Part shown: positions 1-9,628 of the stretch, piece after piece
How the letters are laid out: every line of letters begins with the position of its first letter
Numbering within the stretch: the first letter of the stretch is position 1
Assembly (NCBI GenBank): GCA_037953625.1
Contig: CM075653.1
Location: 94,963,639-95,027,638, forward strand
Origin: Crotalaria pallida
Lineage: Eukaryota; Streptophyta; Magnoliopsida; Fabales; Fabaceae
DNA: 64,000 bases
Direction of reading: 5' to 3'
The notes under the pieces: generated by a model
The model's input: only the letters and a program-made list of their open reading frames with translations
Database searches by the model: none
Told to the model about the DNA's origin: nothing
Translations under genes and position numbers: made by a program

Positions 1-22
1 ACTTAGCTATACTGGTCTTAGA

Positions 23-1735
23 ATGGCGGCGATACTGGAGAACTTGGTGCAAGTGCAGCAGACCCAAACCCAGATACAGCAGGATCACGCAGCAGCTATG
101 GCACAAATACAACAGAACCAAGCGGATAACATTGCAGCAGCGGCAGCAGCAGCAATAAATCCTCCACCAGCTCCTGTTGTTGTAGATTGGATGTCAAGGT
201 TCGGGAAGAACGATCCACCTCGGTTTGAAGGGGGATTCAATCCAGATGGGGCTCAAAAATGGCTCCAAGAAATGGAGAAAATCCTTCGTTCGCTGCAACC
301 ACCAGTAGATCAGTATGTCAGATTGGTGGAGTATGTTCTGTCAAGTGAGGCAGAACACTGGTGGGAGCATCAGAGGCGTAGTTTGGAAGCTGGTAATGAG
401 GTGATCAATTGGGATCTTTTTAAGATCCGATTTCTGAACAAGTACTTTCCGGAAGAAGTCAGGAGGGAGATGGAGCTAGCATTCTTGAAGTTGGAACAGG
501 GAACAATGAGTGTCGGTGAATATGCAGCTCAGTTTGAGGATTTGATCCGATAGTCCGGAGGGTACAGAGATGCTGATGAACGAACCAAGTGCATTAAGTT
601 TGAAGCGGGGTTGAATGCTAAGATCAGAACCATCTTCACTTATCAGGGTATTTCAAATTTGGCTCAGTTAGTGAACATGACTAGTGAATTTGAAAATGCT
701 CTAAAACAAGAGAAGGCGGAGGATAAGAGCAAAGCAATACAGCGGACAGGCCCAATCAGGGGCAAAGGCCCGATGCAGCGAGCAGGCCCGTATGGGAATT
801 CTAGGGGAGTAGGTCAAGCTGGCCAAGCAGCATTCTCTATTGGTCCTGCCCCGACTTGCCAGCACTTTGGAAGGCAACACAAAGGGGAGTGTTGGTATCG
901 GTCTCGAATGGAAGGACTTTGTTTCCAGTGCGGGCAGCTAGGACATTATGCTTCACGTTGCCCGAAGAGCATGATAAAAAAAGAAGGTAATGGAGCCAAG
1001 AATCCAAATGCACAATCATTGATGAAAGGGAAGGTCTATACTCTGGATGGGGATGAAGTGACAGAAGAGGACGAGCTGATCAGAGGTATTTGCCATGTCA
1101 ATGGTATTTCTTGTGGTGTATTATTTGACTGTGGTGCTTCTCATTCATTCATTTCCATAGACTGCATGAAGAAATTAGTGTTATCCTCTATAGATATGCC
1201 TTATAAATTGTCAGTGTCCACTCCTACAAATTCTTCGGTAGTCACTTCTCAGATGTGTTTGGATTGCCCACTCCGAGTTTTGGAGCGGGAATTCAAAGTC
1301 AATCTTATTTGTTTGCCTCTGACTAAATTGGACATTATTCTGGGGATGGACTGGATGACTCAACATCATGTTCTGATTGATTGTCGTAATAAAGCGGTCA
1401 TTTTCAGTAATTCTTCTCTATCTGCCATAGAAGTTGATGAAGTGTCGGATGTCAGCCAAATTCCTGTAGTCTGTGGATTTCCGGAAGTCTTTTCTACGGA
1501 GATTTCCGGATTACCTCCAAAGCGAGAAGTGGAGTTCAGTATTGACTTAAAACCTGGTACTGGCCCTATTTCTATGGCCCCATACAGAATGGCGCCTCCT
1601 GAGTTGGAAGAATTGAAGAAGCAGTTAGAGGAGCATTTAGCAAAGAAACTCATCCGACCAAGTGTATCACCCTGGGGAGCTCCCATTCCTTTTGTCAAGA
1701 AGAAGGATGGTAGTCTCAGGATGTGCACCGATTAA
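23..1735 (+). pseudogene. gag-pro: TE1 gag and protease, with two in-frame stops
   Basis: This is the first part of a single gag-pol frame. Gag forms the particle and packages RNA. The gag core with WWEHQRR and KYFPEEVR lies around codons 115-150. A CCHC zinc knuckle (CFQCGQLGHYASRC) is at about 919-960. The aspartic protease motif LFDCGASHSF is at about 1121-1150 and the ILGMDW flap-like motif follows at about 1339-1356. Two stops interrupt the frame: TAG at 551-553, where TE3 has a tyrosine codon, and TAA at 1733-1735 inside the reverse transcriptase start, where the family has tyrosine after MC.D. The frame continues unchanged across both, so these are point nonsense mutations and not frameshifts. 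The ATG at 23 corresponds to an internal ATG of the TE3 gag (62406), so the first ten codons of gag are missing here. Confidence 0.9.
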
Positions 1736-4411
1736 AGACAGCCGAATGCAGTGACAATAAAGAATAAGTATCCGCTCCCTCGCATTGACGATTTGTTGGA
1801 TCAGTTGAGGGGTGCAGCAGTATTCTCTAAAATTGACCTCCGATCGGGATACCATCAAATCCGTATCCGTGATGAGGACATTCCAAAGACTGCTTTCAGG
1901 ACGCGTTATGGTCACTTTGAGTATGTGGTGATGCCTTTTGGATTGACCAATGCTCCTGCAATATTCATGGATTACATGAATAGAATTTTCATGCCATACT
2001 TGGATTCTTTTGTCATAGTGTTCATTGACGACATCCTGATTTATTCTAAGAGTCCAAGTGAGCATGAGAAACATTTGGGGATAGTGCTGCAAATCCTCAA
2101 AGAAAGACAGTTGTATGCAAAGATTTCTAAGTGCGGCTTTTGGTTGAATGAAGTACACTTCTTGGGTCATTTGATTTCTGCTAAGGGAGTTGCTATAGAT
2201 CCCTCCAAGGTAGAAGCAGCGTTAAAGTGGGAGAGGCCCACATCAGTTACAGAAATCAGAAGTTTTCTAGGATTGGCAGGTTACTATCGGAGATTCATTG
2301 AAGGATTCTCCAAATTAGCTCTTCCATTGACTATATTGACTAGGAAAGATGTTCCTTATCAGTGGTCACAGCAGTGTGAGAGCAGCTTTCTGGAGTTGAA
2401 GAAGAGATTGACGAGCTCACCGGTTTTGATTTTACCGGATCCAACCCAACCCTTTGACGTGTATTGTGATGCTTCAAAGCAAGGCTTGGGTTGTGTACTT
2501 ATGCAGCAAGGCAAGGTTGTGGCTTATGCATCTAGACAGCTGCGACAGCATGAGCAGAACTATCCGACTCATGACTTGGAATTAGCAGCAGTGGTGTTTG
2601 CACTAAAGATCTGGAGACATTACTTGTATGGCACGAAATTTGAAGTGTTTAGTGATCACAAGAGTCTCCGTTATCTCTTCGATCAGAAGGAATTGAATAT
2701 GAGGCAGAGAAGGTGGATGGAGTTCTTGAAAGATTATGATTTCCATCTTCAGTATCATCCGGGTAAAGCTAATGTGGTGGCTGATGCTTTGAGTCGAAAA
2801 ACTCTCCATGTTAGCAACTTGATGGTAAAAGAAATGCAGCTGATCCAGGAGTTTAGTGACCTCAATTTGAACATGCTGGTGAAAGAGAAAAGTATTGTTC
2901 TGGAAATGTTACAGGTCACTAGCGAGTTAATGGACTTGATTAAGGGAAGGCAGGCGGATGATGAAGAACTCCAGAAGTTATTGGAAGGAGCAGCAAGTAA
3001 AGAGGAACCTGATTTTATCAAGGGTGCAGATGGAGTTATCAGGTTTAGAGGTAGAATATGTGTTCCAATGGACTTCGAAGTTCGAAGAGACATATTGTGG
3101 GAAGCTCACCAATCAAAAATGAGTTTCCATCCCGGTACGACAAAGATGTATCAGGATTTAAAGAAGATCTATTGGTGGCCAGGGTTGAAGTCTGATGTGG
3201 CCGAGCATGTGTCCCATTGCTTGACTTGTCAGAAGGTGAAGATTGAGCATCAAAAGCCAGGTGGTCCGTTGCGATCACTTGACATTCCTGAATGGAAGTG
3301 GGATAGCATAGCCATGGACTTTGTGACGGGTCTACCTAAAACTACTGCAGGTTGTGATGGTGTATGGGTTGTTGTAGATCGCTTAAAAAAGTGTGCTCAC
3401 TGTATCCCGATTCACAAGAAGTACACACTTGAGAAGTTGACACAGTTGTACATACGGGACATAGTGAAGCTTCATGGTGTGCCTTCTAGTATTGTGTCTG
3501 ATCGTGATCCACGATTTCTATCTAGATTTTGGCAGAGTCTTCAGCAGGCCTTGGGTACTAAGTTGAGGTTTAGTACAGCTTATCATCCTCAAATTGATGG
3601 ACAGTCTGAGCGTACTATTCAGACATTGGAGGATCTGTTGAGGGCTTGTGTTCTAGAGCAGACTAGTAATTGGGAGCAGTTGCTACCGTTGATGGAGTTC
3701 ACTTACAACAACAGCTTTCACTCCAGCATTGGTATGGCACCTTTTGAGGCACTTTATGGAAGGAAGTGTAGAACGCCTCTTTGCTGGTTTCAAATTGGTG
3801 AAAATTTGTTGACCGGTCCAGAATTGGTACAGGAAACCACTGAGAAGATCACTATGATAAAGAATAAGATGAAAGCTTCTCAGGATAGACAGAAAAGTTA
3901 TGCAGATAAGCGTAGGCGGCCTCTAGAATTTGAGGTGGGTGATCATGTCTTTTTGAGAGTATCCCCTACTACAGGAATTGGCCGGGCTATCAAGTCCAGG
4001 AAGTTGACTCCGAGGTTTGTTAGACCTTATGAGATTCTGGAAAGAGTTGGACCTTTGGCGTACAGGATCGCTTTGCCTCCACATTTGTCAAGGCTTCATA
4101 GTGTATTTCACGTTTCTCAGCTCAGGAAATACATTCATGATCCCTCTCATGTGGTAGCAGCGGATGATTTGCCATTGAAGGAGAATCTTACTTTTGAGAT
4201 TCTTCCAATCAGAATTGAGGACAGGCAGATAAAGCAACTCAGGGGCAAGGGAATCCCACTAGTGAAGGTGATCTGGAGCAGAAACAATGTGGAAGAGGCC
4301 ACTTGGGAATTGGAGAGTAAAATTAAGGAGTCCCACCCACAATTGTTTTTCTCTAGAGTCGAATTTCGAGGACGAAATTCTGGTAAGTGGGAGAGAATTG
4401 TAACATCCTAA
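1736..4411 (+). pseudogene. pol: TE1 pol: reverse transcriptase, RNase H, integrase, chromodomain
   Basis: This part of pol is open from 1736 to the stop at 4409-4411 and would copy RNA into DNA and integrate it. Reverse transcriptase shows KIDLRSGYHQIR, the PFGLTNAP motif and the catalytic FIDDIL (about 2022-2039). RNase H starts near CDASKQGLGCVL (about 2464-2500). Integrase has an HHCC zinc finger (about 3105-3230), a catalytic Asp in MDFVTGLP, a second in SDRDPRF, and the glutamate region at DGQSERTIQ. The tail (about 4190-4345), with EDRQIKQLRGK and VEEATWELE, is the reduced chromodomain of the Tekay type, thought to steer insertion to heterochromatin. The domain set is complete, but it depends on reading through two upstream stops, so the copy is probably dead on its own. 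Confidence 0.92.
4385..4398 (+). other. TE1 polypurine tract
   Basis: AAGTGGGAGAGAAT stands directly before the 3' LTR start TGTAACATCC. A purine run in this position primes plus-strand DNA synthesis in LTR retrotransposons. It overlaps the last codons of pol. Confidence 0.8.
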
Positions 4412-4760
4412 ACTTTATTTTAAATGAAATTATTATTAAAAACCTAAGAAAAATTGGAATAATGACTTAACGAATTTTGATAGATAGGTGAGTGGTGATT
4501 ATAAGTCCTAGGGGTTGTATAGAAGGCAATTGTGGCTTCGAGCAGAATTATATAAGCGAAATCGGGGGTTAAATCGGTGTTTTAGATGTTAGAAATCGAC
4601 CGAAAAGAGAAAATTAGAAATTTATTATAGGATGCTAAGAAAATAAATTCCACCGTTGGATATGAAGTTTATGGGGTGAAGAAGCTTGTCAAAAAATTTG
4701 GACCCGATCCGACGGTTAACGAAAAAGTTACGGCGAATCGAAGATTGAAAACCCTGTGTC

Positions 4761-5002
4761 CCGCCTAGGCGCACCAGCATGCGCCCAGGCGCGTGCACTG
4801 CTCCTAAGTGCACCAGCCAGTGGAAAAACCGCCCAGGCGAGGCCCCAATTCGCCCAGGCGCGCGGAAAACGCACCAGCATCACCAGCCCAAGTTATTGGC
4901 GCGCCAGACTTCCTCCAGCCATGCACCAGTTGCTGCGCCACGCACCAACATGAGGAGTGGTGCTGATCGTTCGCCCAGGCGCGCGATTCTGCGCCCAGGC
5001 GC
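4761..5002. repeat. Cluster of GCGCCCAGGCGC-type palindromes in TE1 LTR
   Basis: Six copies of a GC-rich dyad lie at about 4761, 4781, 4829, 4851, 4972 and 4991, with variants CCGCCTAGGCGC and GCGCCCAGGCGC. They are about 360-600 bp into the LTR, ahead of the leader splice donor. The TE3 LTR has the same dyad at about 59775. Other LTRs in the window have a different palindrome at the comparable place. Confidence 0.75.
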
Positions 5003-5548
5003 TCGCGCTGATCCTGAACAGATCTGGTGCGTCCAGATCAGACTTGGGGGCCAAGTTGTGGCCTCTTGGCCACACGATTTTCTTCTCCTGATTAAGTTAG
5101 AGTGTCAACTTGTTGGCCTGATATTTTTCTAAGGCAATAAGGCACTATGCATCATCTCCTACCTCCATCCTCTTGATCTTCCATTGTGAAACTCCACCCT
5201 CCACCACTCTAAACCCAAGAACCAAGTCAAACACTTATCATACTCCCTAACCTCATCAAACATCAAGTTAATTTGTGAACTGAAAACCTCTTCCCTCTTC
5301 CTTCTCACCAAATTCGTGTATTCCCTCCTCCTCATCACCCCTTGATTTTCAAGTTGCCACCATCATGGAAATCATTACATGAGTTCACCTCCTCCACAAA
5401 ACCAAGACAAGGAAGGCTCTATTCAACCATACAACAATCATCCTAGGGCACTCTACAACCATTACGCATTAGCTATCCTTAGGTGGTACACTAAGCTAAG
5501 GAGGTTTAGGAGGTTCTAAGTTTCCGTTTGCTTACTCACCACACCAAG

Positions 5549-6429
5549 GTAAGGGGGTGGGTATTGGCTTGTCTTAGGGATGGGTATCCACTTAGCTATA
5601 CTGGTTTATTAGGAGTTATTTGCATTAGGAGAATAAGAATAGTTAGAAAACCCTAGGAGAAAAGAAGGAATATTAATAGGAATGTTCATAAAAATGTAAT
5701 TTGGAATCTAAATGCAGTGATGAGAATTTTCTATGTGTCATGGATATTGTTTGTGAATACTTGATTATTTGTGCCATAATTGTGATAAAGAAATTGTATG
5801 ACATGAGAAAATAAATGATAAACTGTTTAGTGCAATTGGTTAATAATTATGAAAAGAGTAAATAAAAGGTAAAAAGGGAAGTAAAAAAAGAACTAACGAT
5901 GTATGCAGATCATCTGTTTGTGGTTGCATACATCGTAACTAAATTGTGGGGGTATACAGATCATCTGCTTGTGGTTGTATATCTCGTAAAGGAATTGTGG
6001 GTGTATGCAGATCATCTGTTTGTGGTTGCATACACCGTAATTAAATCATGGGGGTATGCAGATCATCTGCTTGTGGTTGCATACCTTGTAAATGAATAGT
6101 GGGTGTATGCAGATCATCTGCATGTGGTTGCATACACTAAATTGTGTAGATCTCTACTTTGACGTTACCCATGGTAAAGATGAATAACGAAAGAGAGTAA
6201 AAATAGAAAAGGTAATGAATCGGAAAATGAGACTTAAAAAGGGAAAGATGTAAATAGAATTGAAATTGATTAAAAATGGGAAATCTTGGAATGAGTTAAG
6301 GCATGAAAAGTGATAATGTGCAATGTGTGAATTATATGATAATTGTGTTTGGCCTAGTGAGTCGATATGTCTATTTGGAAACTGCATTTCTATTTCATGT
6401 GCAATGCTCACTCCCTTAATATTTTTCAG
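5549..6429 (+). other. Putative leader intron inside TE1 LTR
   Basis: The donor AAG|GTAAGG and the acceptor TTTTTCAG|GTTC frame 881 bp that include the hairpin array. Two other LTRs here have equivalent sites: GAG|GTAAGG with TTTTCAG|GT (38627-40374), and GAG|GTAAGAG with ACATAG|GTTC (60489-61667). Sites and surroundings are conserved while the middle is not, as expected of a real intron. Splicing itself is inferred. Confidence 0.6.
5901..6137. repeat. Five-unit hairpin array, 51 bp period
   Basis: Units start at about 5901, 5952, 6003, 6054 and 6105. Each contains GCAGATCATCTGC or a close variant (a perfect odd dyad) inside a longer arm pair GTATGCA...TGCATAC. Unit 2 carries matching changes in both outer arms (GTATACA with TGTATAT), which suggests pairing matters. 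Confidence 0.85.
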
Positions 6430-6471
6430 GTTCTGAGATCGAGCTAGCGCAGCCCCCGGCCGAGCAGGTGC

Positions 6472-6492
6472 ACTCTCCCTTACAGGGAGAGT
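6472..6492 (+). other. Conserved 9 bp stem-loop after the LTR splice acceptor
   Basis: ACTCTCCCT, then a TAC loop, then AGGGAGAGT. The same hairpin lies after the acceptor in the solo LTR (40416-40436, with one U-G type wobble) and in TE3 (61711-61729, 8 bp stem). It lies in what should be the transcribed leader, so RNA roles such as dimerisation or packaging are possible, but this is inference. Confidence 0.7.
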
Positions 6493-6925
6493 AGATTTAG
6501 TACTATAGGACATGGAAATGTCCTGGGCCCATTCATCACTATGATGATGTGATATCACTTTTTGGGTTGTAAAAAATGTAAATAATCCTTTTGGGTGGCC
6601 CAGGACAGCCCCTTAGATATATATATATAGAGGTGTTTTGATGGATTGTCTATAACAAACTTATGTTTATGTTTCCGCTTCATACTCTGATGACTATGTG
6701 ATACGGGCGTGCTATGACACACTGTAGATATTAACCCTGCTGGCTTCTGAAATGATATATGAATTATGTTTATCAGGTGCAAGTTTAAATAATTTTTGGG
6801 AGGTCCTAAAAACAAAGGAAACTCCGTCCGTGTGACGGTGGATTTTAACTAATTAAAAAGGGAATTTTTAACTACGCTAATTTATTATAGGGGTAAATTA
6901 TGGGTAATTTAGCTAAGGTGTTACA

Positions 6926-7131
6926 GGTGGTATTCTATATGACTAAAAGGGTGGAACATGCATAGTATAGACTAAAGGAATCCTAAACCTACGAGGTCGC
7001 ACCCGAACCAGAGGGTTAGGGTGGTAGAGAGTAATCTCCACCTCCCCCTCAAAGGTGGCTCGGTGCTCCTCATAAGTCCATATACAACTAGGGATAGGGC
7101 GTATCTCGATGCAGGCTAGGTATCTTGGCAT
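6926..7131 (-). pseudogene. LTR-encoded ORF, copy A (stop and truncated)
   Basis: This is the same reading frame as the full ORF at 14796-15269. It opens at the ATG at 7131 with MPRYLACIEIRPIPS and reads 62 codons to a TAG at 6943-6945, where the full copy has a tyrosine codon. Seventeen bases later the LTR is cut by TE1. It differs from the full copy at only a few residues in the shared part. The product is of unknown function; this copy is dead. Confidence 0.75.
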
Positions 7132-7354
7132 CACCTAATCAGGGCATAGGGAGTAAGTATACACATATACATAATCAATAAAGACTAAAATTCCAAACAC
7201 AAATATATCATGGACAGACAATAATGCAAGTACATATGAGCATACCAATTTTCAACATTATATCTCTTATAATGCAAGTGGCATGATGCATGATTTCTAT
7301 CCACAACTGAGGCCTCCAATACAAGTCCATCTTGGACGTCCATCTAATACACCA

Positions 7355-7562
7355 ATGTGTTCCCAGAACACTACCATACGTTCCCAGAACAGATGGCAAA
7401 CCATACTTGGAAAAACAAACATCACTCCCATAGTGTGTATCACGTTCCCGGAACGCATAAAAACCATGTCCCAGACACTGGCCACATTCCCAGAATGTGT
7501 CATCAAGTAGGTTACACAAATTTGGTACTCCCGGAGTACCCTCCTCATATTCCCAGAATATG
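7355..7562. repeat. Array of palindromes with a TCCCRGA core (TE2 3' LTR)
   Basis: A series of short dyads shares the core TCCC(A/G)GA but has different, self-complementary arms: GTGTTCCCAGAACAC, CGTTCCCGGAACG, CATTCCCAGAATG, GTACTCCCGGAGTAC and TATTCCCAGAATA. The arms differ from unit to unit yet remain complementary. The other TE2 LTR has the same array at 15495-15701. Confidence 0.8.
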
Positions 7563-7832
7563 ATAATCGTTTCTTACCAACCTATTTTCCATCCTCTATG
7601 CATGAATGCACAATTAATAAGGTTGGTTTTTATCTTTAATTTAATTACTGTGATTTAGAAATATCTCAAATTTCCTTTGAATGATTAATTTGAGGTATAA
7701 CCTTTGGCACCAAAATTCATCCATGAATTTACTTAAAAACATGCCATTAAACATGGATTGGGAAAAACTTAACCAATGGTATCAAACTTTTGACTTAAAA
7801 GACTTAACCTTTTATTTTTCAGTTTCAGGTAC

Positions 7833-8241
7833 TAACCGGTTACAGTCTCAGGCTAACCGGTTAGAATTACAGACCTGAACCTACTAACCATTGCAATTCA
7901 GAAACCTTTTTCTTGAATTCTTTACCCAATCCATACACAGAGTCTTAGCTTTGTTATATACCTCAAATCCCACTGATTTCATCATTCAAAAGTCTAAATC
8001 ACAATCCATTTCCAATTTAGCATAATTTCCTCTTGAAATTATCTTATCACATTAAGGCATTGACTCATCAATTACAATATGAAACAAACAATGTTCATTA
8101 ACATGTTTTCAGATTGATTTCCAATGAAATTAGAGTTTAGACTTGAGTGAAAATGGTAAGAACACAGGACCAATTTCAGAAATTCATTTTCTTTGAAAAC
8201 TGACAGTATCTAACCGGTTACAAAATTCGAATAACCGGTTA
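7833..8241. repeat. Two TAACCGGTTA palindrome pairs in TE2 3' LTR
   Basis: Perfect 10 bp palindromes lie at 7833-7842 and 7854-7863, then at 8211-8220 and 8232-8241; in each pair the spacer is 11 bp. In the other TE2 LTR the second pair is intact (16347-16356, 16368-16377) and the first is degraded (about 15967-15993). Confidence 0.85.
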
Positions 8242-9151
8242 AATTACGCAGTCTGTACACTACAAAAAGGGGTTTTGTATACCATTCTCTACCATACTCA
8301 AATCTAACCAATTTCAATCATAAACAGAGGTCGTATACCTTAAAACAAATATGTTTAACCACAGAAAACATATTCCTTTGCATGCATTCAATTTCTAGTA
8401 TCAAATTGCAACTAAACCAACATAAACACAACTTGATATCACATAACTCACAATAAGCATTTAGATTATGATTCAATCATCAAAATCACTTGCATGCAGG
8501 TTATCAAACTTGCTCAAAAAGAATTGAGCCACAGAAATTGCCTCCAAGCCTTTTAACCTATTCACATAATGCCCTTTTGAGTCTTTGTTGACTCAAATCC
8601 TAAAACACATGATTTTAGTATCAATCTAGTATAAGGTAAACTTCTCCCATACCTCTAAGTCGTTTTTTATAAGTATAATCTCTGAAATTAGCAAGAAATC
8701 CCCAGAATCCACAATTCTCTGTTTTCAGCCATCAACAGTTGAGCAGGGTCCAGAAACCAGGATTTTTTTTATGCATGTACAGACCATAAAAATTGGGGAA
8801 ATTGGTTAGGGTTTGTTCTAAGCAACATGCACCAAGATATTGAACGATTTTGAGGTCAAAGGAGTTCATACAGTTACCCAAATTGAAGCTCCAAATAAGC
8901 TCCAAGAACCAGTTTTCTGCAGAAACAGTTTTGAACCCCTCCACTTCAAAGGCTTCGTTCTCTTAGCTCCCTAACTCCCAAATCACGATTTTTATGTCTT
9001 TGTAAAGCTCTTGATGAAAGCTTTACAACAGTGTATCTCTCAAAGTCCCACTCCCCACAAAGAAGAAGAATCAGACCAGACGAATCAAAAACCCTAGACA
9101 GAGTCTCCAACCCTAAACTCAGAATCAACCCCAAATCCTTCAACAATTCAT

Positions 9152-9321
9152 CCTTTTATAGAGGGATTTCATTTCCATGCATAACGACGCGTGTTTCCCA
9201 CTAATCCTGGGATGATTTCGTGGCGATTCCTTGATTAATTTCAGTGATTACTCATCAAAACCCACTAACCCAGTTTCTGGGTTCATCGTGTAACCGGTTA
9301 CAGGGTATTACTAACCGGTTA
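9152..9321 (-). promoter_or_regulatory. TE2 3' LTR promoter: palindrome pair and TATA box
   Basis: On the minus strand, TAACCGGTTA occurs at 9321-9312 and 9300-9291, followed about 130 bp downstream by CTATAAAAGG (9161-9152). This places transcription start roughly 0.45 kb into the LTR, so most of the LTR is transcribed leader. The 5' LTR copy has the same arrangement (17464-17425 and 17295-17286). Confidence 0.65.
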
Positions 9322-9585
9322 GATCAGTGTAAAAATTAACACTTTTAAAACCTTTCCCTCCAAGAACTTTTCTAATATTACATTTAGGTCCTAATCTAAG
9401 GACTAAAATGCAATTTCTATATTTTTGTATATATTCACCATAAAAAAATACCTTCGCCTATTTTTATATTTCAAGGCTAATTAAATACAAAACATAAACT
9501 TGGAAAATTTATATAAATTAATAATAAAACTTTATTTATTATTAATTTTCTTATTATCCGGGAGACGAAAATAAGGGGTGTTACA

Positions 9586-9600
9586 CTACTCCCCCACTTA
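9586..9600 (-). other. TE2 polypurine tract
   Basis: On the minus strand TAAGTGGGGGAGTAG abuts the 3' LTR start TGTAACACCCC. It is the plus-strand primer site of the element. Confidence 0.85.
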
Positions 9601-9628
9601 AAAGGAATTTCGTCCCCGAAATTCTTAC

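Larger units (their letters stand above)
1..6925 (+). mobile_element. TE1: Tekay-like Ty3/gypsy element (5' end outside window)
   Basis: This is an LTR retrotransposon in the order gag, protease, reverse transcriptase, RNase H, integrase, chromodomain-like tail, polypurine tract, 3' LTR. The order and the C-terminal chromodomain-like segment fit the Tekay/Del lineage of chromoviruses. The 3' LTR runs from TGTAACATCC at 4399 to TTACA at 6925. The next base starts TE2 LTR sequence in mid-LTR, so TE1 inserted into the TE2 3' LTR; GGTGG (6926-6930) is the expected 5 bp target duplication, but its partner is outside the window. The 5' LTR and primer-binding site are not present in normal form: bases 1-16 match the interior of the element's own 3' LTR (5590-5605) and gag follows at once. 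Confidence 0.9.
4399..6925 (+). repeat. TE1 3' LTR (2.5 kb)
   Basis: It starts TGTAACATCC and ends GGTGTTACA, so the tips are inverted repeats. Inside, in order, are a GC-rich palindrome cluster (4761-5002), a splice donor AAG|GTAAGG (intron from 5549), a 51 bp-period hairpin array (5901-6137), a splice acceptor TTTTTCAG (ends 6429), a 9 bp hairpin (6472-6492) and AT-rich sequence. The same parts in the same order occur in the solo LTR 37854-40833 and in the TE3 LTR, although the overall sequences are diverged. Confidence 0.88.
6926..9585 (-). repeat. TE2 3' LTR, truncated by TE1
   Basis: On the minus strand it begins TGTAACACCCC at 9585, next to the polypurine tract. It carries paired TAACCGGTTA palindromes (9291-9321, 8211-8241, 7833-7863), a TATA box (9152-9161), a possible splice donor (exon end 8653), a covarying palindrome array (7355-7562) and the start of the LTR-encoded ORF (from 7131). 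The copy stops abruptly at 6926 where TE1 begins. There is no other gene in this 2.66 kb. Confidence 0.88.

Noticed and set aside
1667..2170. Antisense frames inside TE1 pol (also 2755-3093, 3045-3278) and inside TE2 pol (11820-12164, 12867-13370)
   Set aside because: They are shadows of the reverse transcriptase, RNase H and protease coding strands.
4756..5132. Frames rich in Ala/Pro/Arg at the TE1 LTR start
   Set aside because: Produced by the GCGCCCAGGCGC palindrome cluster; no conservation as protein in the TE3 LTR.
8732..8944. 70-codon minus-strand frame in the TE2 LTR (also 16858-17076), possible first exon of the LTR ORF
   Set aside because: Not kept as protein in LTR-I at the matching place; only the nearby splice-donor-like sites are conserved.
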